The position numbers were made by a program, and so were the translations under genes. The notes beneath the pieces were generated by a model. That model made no database searches. It had not been told where the DNA came from and was given only the letters and a program-made list of their open reading frames with translations. This document shows positions 1 to 5,588 of a stretch of 6,562 bases of DNA, one piece after another. The DNA is taken from contig JAYWFX010000068.1 in NCBI GenBank assembly GCA_043778575.1, positions 1-6,562 of the forward strand, in the 5' to 3' direction. Every line of letters starts with the position of its first letter. Positions within the stretch are counted from its first letter, which is position 1. The DNA is from JAYWFX01 sp043778575. Its GTDB lineage: Bacteria; Patescibacteriota; JACMRA01.

Positions 1-635
1 TCCCATGAAATATACCCCGGCACGTGCCAGTGAGAGTGAAATATATCCAGTACTGGGTTTTTGACTATATTATAGCCGTTATGAATCCAGTATTTAGCCC
101 AATCGTAGTCCTCGCAGCCCTCTAGCAGACTTTCATCAAATCTATATTTCTCCCAAAATGACTTTTTGATCATTGAGTTAGTGTTGCTGAGATTTGGATT
201 ATGGTTGAGTGTACCAGCCTGTTCGTGTGATAGTCTGCGATAATATCCTTCGATTTGTTCGTGTTTTGGAGCATCAAACAGTGGGTACATAAACCCGCCG
301 ACACCTGCTATATTTGGATCACTGTATAGGAGTTTACTTCCGTTTTCGACTAAATATCGATCAAAGGGAAGTGAGTGACCGCTCAGCATCGTGATGCAGT
401 CGTTTTCAGCTCGTTCAATTCCGATATTGAGTGATTTACTATAATTAAAAACATGATCGTCAGCATTGATCAGTACACAATTAAAATTGTTGATAATCGA
501 TAATGTGTTGTCTGTCGACCCTGAATCTACAATGATTATTTCGTCTGGAGGTGTGGATTGCAATTCTAGTGATTTCAATAGAGTTCTCAGCCATTTTCCT
601 TCGTTTTTTGTTCGTATTATTACCGATGTTTTCAT
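1..635 (-). CDS. Family 2 glycosyltransferase (GT-A fold), 3' end outside the window
   Basis: Probably transfers a sugar from an activated (nucleotide- or lipid-linked) donor to a surface glycan at the cytoplasmic face of the membrane; donor and acceptor cannot be told. The frame opens with ATG at 633-635 and stays open to the left edge, giving 211 residues without the C-terminus. Visible GT2 features are the N-terminal strand with TKNE (residues 9-12), the nucleotide-binding DSGSTD (37-42), CEDYDWA (about 174-180), which matches the ED motif carrying the usual catalytic base, and a histidine-rich HSHWH (200-204). The usual metal-binding DxD is replaced by LSGHSLP (84-90). From memory, a GT2 subgroup has a similar SAH/SGH motif, so this need not mean loss of activity. 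There is no Shine-Dalgarno before the ATG. A promoter at 663-690 would give a leader of about 20 bases. Family call secure; substrate unknown. Confidence 0.88.
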   Translation of the reverse strand, partial: MKTSVIIRTKNEGKWLRTLLKSLELQSTPPDEIIIVDSGSTDNTLSIINNFNCVLINADDHVFNYSKSLNIGIERAENDCITMLSGHSLPFDRYLVENGSKLLYSDPNIAGVGGFMYPLFDAPKHEQIEGYYRRLSHEQAGTLNHNPNLSNTNSMIKKSFWEKYRFDESLLEGCEDYDWAKYWIHNGYNIVKNPVLDIFHSHWHVPGYISW

Positions 636-828
636 AAGATTTTAGGCTCTAGGCTAATCCTATTTATAGCTACTTTAGTTGAATTGTAAAGCTTTTATGA
701 GCTAAGAGTTTGTGAGGAGGTTGTTTTTCTGATTAAATTCCACGCCGCCACATAGTATTAGGCTAATTTTGACTAGTATTAAATTACTATTTTGGATATT
801 GGTACTATTATTTGTCTTGTTTTTAATT
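636..828. other. Divergent intergenic spacer between the glycosyltransferase and kinase-like genes
   Basis: This 193-base spacer contains the minus-strand promoter listed separately. An 8-base direct repeat (AGGCTAAT) lies at 651-658 and 760-767; it may be chance. A perfect GAGGAGG lies at 714-720 on the plus strand, but no ATG, GTG or lasting TTG frame follows at the right distance, so it looks like an orphan. I see no convincing plus-strand promoter for the kinase-like gene and no hairpin terminator. Confidence 0.5.
663..690 (-). promoter_or_regulatory. Sigma70-like promoter of the glycosyltransferase gene
   Basis: On the minus strand TTTACA (685-690; 5 of 6 to the -35 consensus) is followed after 16 bases by TATAAA (663-668; 5 of 6 to the -10 consensus). 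Transcription would start near 655, about 20 bases before the ATG at 633-635. No ribosome binding site occurs in that leader. Predicted from sequence alone. Confidence 0.55.
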
Positions 829-1386
829 ATGATTATTTTGATAGGCGGCACACCTAAGGCTGGTAAAACTCAGGTTGCACGCATGCTTCAACAAAAACTC
901 AGCTGTACGGTTTTTTCAATGGATGAAATACTCAAGCTTTTTTCTTGTGTTTATCCGAGTAGTCCGTTTGGGAGTGGTTTCGAGATTAGTGAAAGAGTAT
1001 CTTTTAGCAGAAAAGTCCTAGAATCACTCGTTCGAATTCATACAGATTTGCAGGAAATTATAATTGTAGAAGGTGATTTGATTATGCCAGAGGACTGCGA
1101 ACTATACAAAAATATAAATCCAACTATTGTTTTCCACTTTGTGGTGTATACTGAAATCAGCGAAGAAACGAAACATATAAAAATTCAAGCAGCTAAAAAA
1201 CACTACGCCCAAGACGACGATTCATTTAATCACAATATTGTCGATGAGGGGCTAGAGTTAGGCAGAGAAATCGTGGAGAAGTGTAAAACACACAGTCTGA
1301 ATTATACCATAATAAATAGTGATTTTAATCGTAGAGTTGATTTGGTTGTGGACAGTTTGTATCGGTTAGCTGTTGAGGCTGGCTAA
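829..1386 (+). CDS. Small P-loop NTPase, nucleoside/2-phosphoglycerate-kinase-like (AAA_33-type)
   Basis: A cytoplasmic P-loop protein likely to transfer phosphate from ATP to a small molecule; the substrate is not identifiable. The ATG at 829 places the first beta strand and Walker A (GTPKAGKT, residues 7-14) at the extreme N-terminus, as in compact kinases of this class. A Walker-B-like IIIVEGD ends near residue 83. The segment at about 115-145, rich in Lys, His and Asp, may be a lid. The product is 185 residues. The same frame extends upstream to a TTG at 769, which would add about 20 very hydrophobic residues and make a membrane-anchored form. I prefer the ATG because neither start has a ribosome binding site and the added stretch lies in T-rich intergenic DNA. 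The gene stands alone on the plus strand, and its last 21 bases overlap the end of prfA. Zeta-toxin-like or other kinase roles are not excluded. Confidence 0.7.
   Translation: MIILIGGTPKAGKTQVARMLQQKLSCTVFSMDEILKLFSCVYPSSPFGSGFEISERVSFSRKVLESLVRIHTDLQEIIIVEGDLIMPEDCELYKNINPTIVFHFVVYTEISEETKHIKIQAAKKHYAQDDDSFNHNIVDEGLELGREIVEKCKTHSLNYTIINSDFNRRVDLVVDSLYRLAVEAG
1366..1386. other. Tail-to-tail overlap of the kinase-like gene and prfA
   Basis: The plus-strand stop TAA is at 1384-1386 and the minus-strand prfA stop TAA is at 1366-1368, so the two coding regions share 21 base pairs on opposite strands. No terminator hairpin is visible nearby, and transcripts from each side would be antisense to the other gene's 3' end. 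Confidence 0.85.
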
Positions 1387-2433
1387 AATTCTTTCTGCCT
1401 CGAGTTGTTTTATCTCGTTGATTACTTTTCCTATACTGCCGTTCATGAGGGTAGGGAGCTGATTCCAGTTAGTATTGTATCTGTGGTCTGTTAGTCTGTC
1501 TTGGGGAAAATTATAGGTGCGAATCTTTTCACTTCTATCTGCCTTGCCAACTTGATCTTTTCTTTCACTAGCTTCCTTTTCACGTCTTATTTCTTCAAAG
1601 TGATCATATACACGGCTGGTTAGTACCTGTAGTGCACGAATTTTGTTTTGTGCTTGGTTGCGTTCGTCTTGAGATTGAGCCTCGATACCAGTAGGTAGGT
1701 GCTTCACTTTGATAGCTGAGTAGGTGGTGTTTACGCTTTGACCACCAGCGCCGGTACTGGTAGATGCTATTATCTCGACTTCTTTGAGGTCAAGTTTAAA
1801 ATCACTATCTCCTTCGATCAGCGGCATGACAGCTATAGAAATAGTCGATGTGTGTATGCGACCTTGTTTTTCTGTGGTTGGCACTCGCTGCACTCTATGG
1901 ACACCCCCTTCATATTTAAATTGTCTAAAGGCTCCACTACCTCGTACTTCACAGATTACCTCTTTGTAGCCGCCAGTTTCATTTGCACTAGCTGAAATTA
2001 CTTTGATAGTTAGTCCGACCTCAGCACACATATACGAGTACATTCTCAGCATTTCACCGACAAACAGACTACTTTCATCCCCCCCAGCCCCAGCCCGCAT
2101 TTCTAGGAGGATATCATTTTCGTCCCGTGGATCACTCGGTGCTAAAAAGGTCAAAAGTTGCTTTTCTAAATCCTCTAGCTCAACTTTTTTTTCATAGTTA
2201 TCGAGTTCAGCCATTTCACGTAGCTCAGTATCAGTTTCGCTATTCAGGAGTTCTGTATTTTCTGTGATCGCACTAGCTAGGATTTGGATTCTGGTTGCTA
2301 AATCAAATTGAGTTTGTAGAGACTTTTGCTCACGTCCTAGATGTATCATCTCTTTTTGATCGGTGATTGTAGATAGCTTTTCGTTGACTTCGTGGTATTT
2401 TCTGATTATTTCATCGAGTGGTAATCTGGACAC
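1366..2433 (-). CDS. prfA: Peptide chain release factor 1 (RF1)
   Basis: Cytoplasmic class I release factor that reads UAA and UAG in the ribosomal A site and triggers hydrolysis of the finished peptide from tRNA. At 355 residues it is close to the bacterial norm (about 360). An N-terminal helical domain comes first. RAGAGGDE (113-120) opens the core. RVPTTEKQGRIHTS (183-196) contains the RF1-type PxT anticodon-like motif (PTT, 185-187) rather than the SPF of RF2. The catalytic GGQ is at 230-232 in STGAGGQSVNTT. The residue after GGQ is Ser where His is usual. HLPTGIEAQSQDERNQ (245-260) is also typical. The start is GTG at 2431-2433, directly preceded by an in-frame TGA; no ATG fits and there is no Shine-Dalgarno. 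It follows the M23 gene by 45 bases. The usual partner prmC is not adjacent downstream, since the next gene is convergent. Confidence 0.97.
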   Translation of the reverse strand: MSRLPLDEIIRKYHEVNEKLSTITDQKEMIHLGREQKSLQTQFDLATRIQILASAITENTELLNSETDTELREMAELDNYEKKVELEDLEKQLLTFLAPSDPRDENDILLEMRAGAGGDESSLFVGEMLRMYSYMCAEVGLTIKVISASANETGGYKEVICEVRGSGAFRQFKYEGGVHRVQRVPTTEKQGRIHTSTISIAVMPLIEGDSDFKLDLKEVEIIASTSTGAGGQSVNTTYSAIKVKHLPTGIEAQSQDERNQAQNKIRALQVLTSRVYDHFEEIRREKEASERKDQVGKADRSEKIRTYNFPQDRLTDHRYNTNWNQLPTLMNGSIGKVINEIKQLEAERILASLNS

Positions 2434-2478
2434 TCAAAAAGGCTTATTGATAAAAATGTAATTTGGCAAGTTTATTGG

Positions 2479-3558
2479 CTATTCACTTGGTTGCTCATTG
2501 ATTTGTTCACCGAAGCTGATCGCTTTTTTAGGTTTATCGTTTGATTTTGTGGTTTCGTTTGAGAGATTAAATTCTTGATTTTCGTTGTCGCTACATGGAT
2601 TTAGCACCAGTTTGTAAACATATTCTGTGTCGTATTTGAGCTCAATACACATACCAAAGTTAGCTAGCGAGTGAATTCTGGATTTGTTGTCACTGTACCA
2701 CTGCTGGTTATCCTTTTTAGAGCAAGTTTGTATACGTAGCCATCGATTAGAGGAATCATTTGTGTTGCCAGCGTCGAGGCATTTATCATTGAGACCTTGG
2801 ATTTCTCTGGTTTGTGGATCATATCGCCATTTTTGGTGAAGATTGTTGATGTTTGTCTGAAGTCTGACAGCGGTTTGATCGTTTGGGTTACTGTTTACTA
2901 CCGTCATAACCAACGCTGGATTCGCAGAGTACGAGATTAGCCCATTAGTACTATTATAGAGATTTTCTGGGATATTTGTGGATTGTATTTGTTTGCCTGC
3001 GTTATCGTTTTCTTCACATGTGAGTATTGCACCGTTGAATTCTAGTGGGCACATGGTAGATTTGAAACCCAAATGAAGATGAGGCCCCGTAGATATGAGG
3101 GTACAACCAATTCCATTTTGACTGTATTGGGGTATAGTAGATATTTTACCCAAGTAATCACCTCGTCTCACAAATTGAGAGGAACCTTTTTGAATAGGTA
3201 CTGAGTCTTTTTGGAGATGAAGTATACTGAAAAAATCTCCATTTCCCACGTTGAGCATCAAGTATGTCTGGTCTCTATCAGTGCATCCTCGGGTAATGAT
3301 ACCACTGGCAGGGGCAATTACTTCAAGTGTAGATCTACCAATTGGATTAAAATCAAGAGCAACCCCAAAAGTATAATCAAAATGAACTCCATTTTCAGCC
3401 ACCTTCCACGTCTCACCATATCTAAACGGTAATTTATAATCAAATGATTGTTGGGCTGCGTATACTTTTGAGTGAAGACTGAGATTGACAGTAGCTACGC
3501 ACAATAACAACAGGGAAATCATCACAAAACGCAAAATGGAGTCGAGAATTGCAGTCAC
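2479..3558 (-). CDS. Secreted M23 metallopeptidase with C-terminal ricin-type lectin domain
   Basis: Probably a zinc endopeptidase that cuts peptidoglycan cross-bridges outside the cell, held to a glycan by a lectin domain. The 359-residue product starts with a signal peptide: a hydrophobic core at about 11-28 and a likely signal peptidase I site after VYA (32-34). The M23 domain covers about 43-165. Putative zinc ligands are His59 and Asp69 (in ALDFN) and the HLH of GPHLHLGF (160-162), with His114 in ILHLQ as the further active-site histidine. Residues 207-333 form one beta-trefoil: three subdomains ending in QKW, QQW and a degenerate QEF, with CLDAG and paired cysteines (260/279 and 304/322) typical of ricin-B/CBM13. 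A polar tail follows. The start is GTG at 3556-3558, nine bases after the preceding stop; a TTG at residue 9 or ATG at residue 13 is possible. There is no Shine-Dalgarno, and the gene is probably cotranscribed with the GH-like gene. Confidence 0.9.
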   Translation of the reverse strand: MTAILDSILRFVMISLLLLCVATVNLSLHSKVYAAQQSFDYKLPFRYGETWKVAENGVHFDYTFGVALDFNPIGRSTLEVIAPASGIITRGCTDRDQTYLMLNVGNGDFFSILHLQKDSVPIQKGSSQFVRRGDYLGKISTIPQYSQNGIGCTLISTGPHLHLGFKSTMCPLEFNGAILTCEENDNAGKQIQSTNIPENLYNSTNGLISYSANPALVMTVVNSNPNDQTAVRLQTNINNLHQKWRYDPQTREIQGLNDKCLDAGNTNDSSNRWLRIQTCSKKDNQQWYSDNKSRIHSLANFGMCIELKYDTEYVYKLVLNPCSDNENQEFNLSNETTKSNDKPKKAISFGEQINEQPSE

Positions 3559-3567
3559 GATTAGTAT

Positions 3568-4566
3568 TTATTTAATTGGATTTTTTGAATATCTTGATAT
3601 GTAGTTTGTGTAGCGTTCGTTTGCATTTGGAGGCTGGATTACTGCAATCACACCGTCTTTGAATCTTGATTTTATGAGCTCAGTATTTTCCCAAGTCGTA
3701 TCATATGGTAGAAAAACTCCAGCTGGTCCGTGTGCAGTATTTAAAATAAGTTGTTTGCCAGTGAGCTGAGAAATTTGAGAGTAGGTTTTGCCCCATACTC
3801 CGTCAGCTGTTTTCTTTTCACCACTAGCTGGATAATCTCGACCGACTAGACCTGCATATGTAAAGTTTCTAAACCCCGAACTCCATGTCTGCAAATCATT
3901 TCCCCAAGGACTCACATCCATGACTAAACGAGCGTTTGGTAAAATCGATTTGATAGAGTCTGTCCACGTATTCATGATATTCCAAGCCTCTTGATTGGTT
4001 AGGGGATTTTGTTGTCCGTACTGGTTATGATATTGATAAAAATCTGGCTCCATCTGGAGTAAAATTGGCTTTTTGTCTCCGTAAATAGTTTTAATTTTTT
4101 GGGCAGTGTTGGTATATTCTTGAGTGATATTCTTGTAGTTATTTCGCAGGAAATTTGCTCCGTTTTGGCAAAGAGTTACTTTTGCACCTACATTGCAGTC
4201 TTGGAGTCCTTGGGATGCTCGTGCTTTTCCAGCTACAGTGTATATATACATCATAGGTATTTTATCCGCGTTCTCTTTTAGGGTAAACTTTTTGAGCCAG
4301 TCAGTATGCCATGATTTCCAACTTTCTAGAACCCATCCACCCGAGACGATCTTTGAATTTTTTGGTGAGTCAAAGTAGTTGTTTTTCCAGTGACTTACGT
4401 CATTTGATGTACCATATGTGAGAGAGCTAAACACACCGTCTGCAGGTGGAATAGGGGCTGCTATTGCTGGGTTATACGATTCACTCGATCCAGCGACTAG
4501 GTAGCCCAGATTAAACATTACAGCACCAAGTGCGATATAAGCGACTATTTTTTTGAGAGAGTTCAT
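3568..4566 (-). CDS. Signal-anchored extracellular protein, glycoside-hydrolase-like TIM barrel suspected
   Basis: The 332-residue product begins with a lysine-bearing n-region and hydrophobic stretch (residues 5-25, MNSLKKIVAY onward), so it is exported or membrane-anchored. It continues through a Pro/Ala-rich linker to a globular domain at about 45-330. That domain alternates strand-like and helix-like segments as a beta/alpha barrel would. Acidic residues stand at strand ends: Glu173 in LLQMEPDFYQY, Asp217 in LVMDVSPW and Asp244 in VGRDYP. This suggests a polysaccharide-active enzyme, but I cannot name a GH family. Two cysteines (124, 133) could form a disulfide. I chose ATG at 4564-4566 over an upstream GTG at 4606-4608 because the latter would put 14 odd residues before a standard signal sequence and would use up the promoter's -10 region. 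The M23-ricin gene follows after only nine bases, so the two are likely made together and both act outside the membrane. Confidence 0.6.
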   Translation of the reverse strand: MNSLKKIVAYIALGAVMFNLGYLVAGSSESYNPAIAAPIPPADGVFSSLTYGTSNDVSHWKNNYFDSPKNSKIVSGGWVLESWKSWHTDWLKKFTLKENADKIPMMYIYTVAGKARASQGLQDCNVGAKVTLCQNGANFLRNNYKNITQEYTNTAQKIKTIYGDKKPILLQMEPDFYQYHNQYGQQNPLTNQEAWNIMNTWTDSIKSILPNARLVMDVSPWGNDLQTWSSGFRNFTYAGLVGRDYPASGEKKTADGVWGKTYSQISQLTGKQLILNTAHGPAGVFLPYDTTWENTELIKSRFKDGVIAVIQPPNANERYTNYISRYSKNPIK

Positions 4567-4596
4567 AGTTTTTGTTATGTTCGATTGCTGTACTCT

Positions 4597-4625
4597 ATTT
4601 AAGCACACAAAAGATTTTTTGACAA
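4597..4625 (-). promoter_or_regulatory. Sigma70-like promoter before the GH-like gene
   Basis: On the minus strand TTGTCA (4620-4625; 5 of 6 to the -35 consensus) and TTAAAT (4597-4602; 4 of 6 to the -10 consensus) are separated by 17 bases. Transcription would begin near 4590, about 24 bases before the ATG at 4564-4566, without a Shine-Dalgarno. It sits in the 69-base gap after the HAD-like gene and would drive the GH-like and M23-ricin genes, possibly prfA too. Confidence 0.55.
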
Positions 4626-4635
4626 AACCCTACTC

Positions 4636-5556
4636 TCATTTGTCATACATTTGGTAGTATATCGCATTGATTATCTGATGAGTTACTTCAGTCGTTCGAT
4701 GGAGAGTGTCGTCAAAATCACAGTAAACGTCTGTATCTTCAGGGTTAATTGAATAGGTTTGATTTTTTTGTAAAAATACTATAGCTTGCCCAATGCTATT
4801 ACAACCCACCAAAACGACGGCATTGTCCTGCTCTATAAATCTTGGTGTGAGATGAGTGTTGCCTCTGGAATTGACGGGAATGTGAACAATTATTGGTTTT
4901 GTTTGATTTGATCGATCAGCTAGTTTTTCAGTTAGTCCTGTTAGTATATCACCAATGATTCCGCTGGTTGGTGTCTGAATATTATCATTTTCTATTCGAA
5001 CTAGTTTTGGTTTATCTTCAAAGATAATTATGCGGCGGTTTGGGTTTGCTAGTATTTCTGCCACCATCCAGTCTTGTTTTCTACCCTCTACAAATGTGAT
5101 TCCCTCTGGTAATTCTCGATTGTCTATAGGTGTGGTGCTGTAGATATTTATGGCGGTTAGTCCATTTTTCATAACCTGCGATGCTTCTATCTTTCTCAAT
5201 TGTAGTGATACACTTGTGGTTTGTGTCCAGCCTCGTAGTTTGCCAAGTAGTTTTAGGTTATTGCAACCCTCTAGATCAAATAGAAAATGATTCTCATCTG
5301 ATTCGTATACTGATGTGTACATATCTAGGAATACTTTTTCTGCTTGTTCTACTGAGATTTTTTGCTGGGGGAAGTGATAGCAAATTGCTTCAAAAAATGG
5401 TATGAAACCCCTGTGCTCATTCTCGTCTTTATCAAAATTTGTTTTGAAAAAATCATACAACTCTTGCGGGTCTGTAATTCTTTTTAGCTCTGAGTATTTT
5501 TGATAATCACTGTCTTTTATATTGTTTGTCATGAGTGTCCAAAGTAAGTTGTCCAT
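4636..5556 (-). CDS. HAD-superfamily-like protein with apparently permuted motif order
   Basis: Unnamed 306-residue soluble protein with no signal peptide, probably cytoplasmic. The C-terminus carries a textbook HAD nucleophile motif after a hydrophobic strand, VYCDFDDTL (277-285: Asp280, Asp282, Thr284), then one helix and the end. Residues 20-90 are helical and cap-like. At about 100-126, LKLLGKLRGWTQTTSVS resembles HAD motif II (Thr/Ser after the strand). GRKQDW (158-163) could supply the motif III Lys160. RRIIIFEDKPKLV (174-186) resembles acidic motif IV with Glu180 and Asp181. Residues 190-270 link motif IV to motif I and match nothing I recognise. The order II-III-IV-I would be a circular permutation of the phosphatase fold; otherwise the motif I match may be fortuitous. 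ATG at 5554-5556 starts 32 bases after the preceding stop; the second Met (residue 9) is an alternative. The stop is TGA, followed in frame by GAG and TAG. Confidence 0.6.
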   Translation of the reverse strand: MDNLLWTLMTNNIKDSDYQKYSELKRITDPQELYDFFKTNFDKDENEHRGFIPFFEAICYHFPQQKISVEQAEKVFLDMYTSVYESDENHFLFDLEGCNNLKLLGKLRGWTQTTSVSLQLRKIEASQVMKNGLTAINIYSTTPIDNRELPEGITFVEGRKQDWMVAEILANPNRRIIIFEDKPKLVRIENDNIQTPTSGIIGDILTGLTEKLADRSNQTKPIIVHIPVNSRGNTHLTPRFIEQDNAVVLVGCNSIGQAIVFLQKNQTYSINPEDTDVYCDFDDTLHRTTEVTHQIINAIYYQMYDK

Positions 5557-5588
5557 ATTTCAAGTTGTATTTCAGCACTATTTTAGTA

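Noticed and set aside
19..28. Perfect 10-base palindrome GGCACGTGCC
   Set aside because: It lies inside the glycosyltransferase coding region (encoding part of WHVPG) and has no second copy, so an operator role is unsupported.
714..720. Perfect GAGGAGG Shine-Dalgarno-like sequence
   Set aside because: The frames that follow at normal spacing stop within a few codons, and the next real start is over 100 bases away.
1399..1420. Weak inverted repeat (CGAG/CTCG) near the prfA 3' end as a terminator
   Set aside because: The stem is only four base pairs, lies within prfA coding sequence and has no following U-tract.
2081..2098. C-rich tract on the plus strand
   Set aside because: It encodes the conserved GAGGDE region of RF1 on the minus strand and is explained by that glycine-rich motif.
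1738..2197. Three plus-strand open frames opposite prfA
   Set aside because: They lie entirely within the conserved RF1 coding region on the other strand and show no domain character; shadows of prfA.
4630..4638. TGA-GAG-TAG at the end of the HAD-like gene, read as a recoded TGA
   Set aside because: No other frame in the window contains an internal TGA, so a close pair of stops is a simpler reading.
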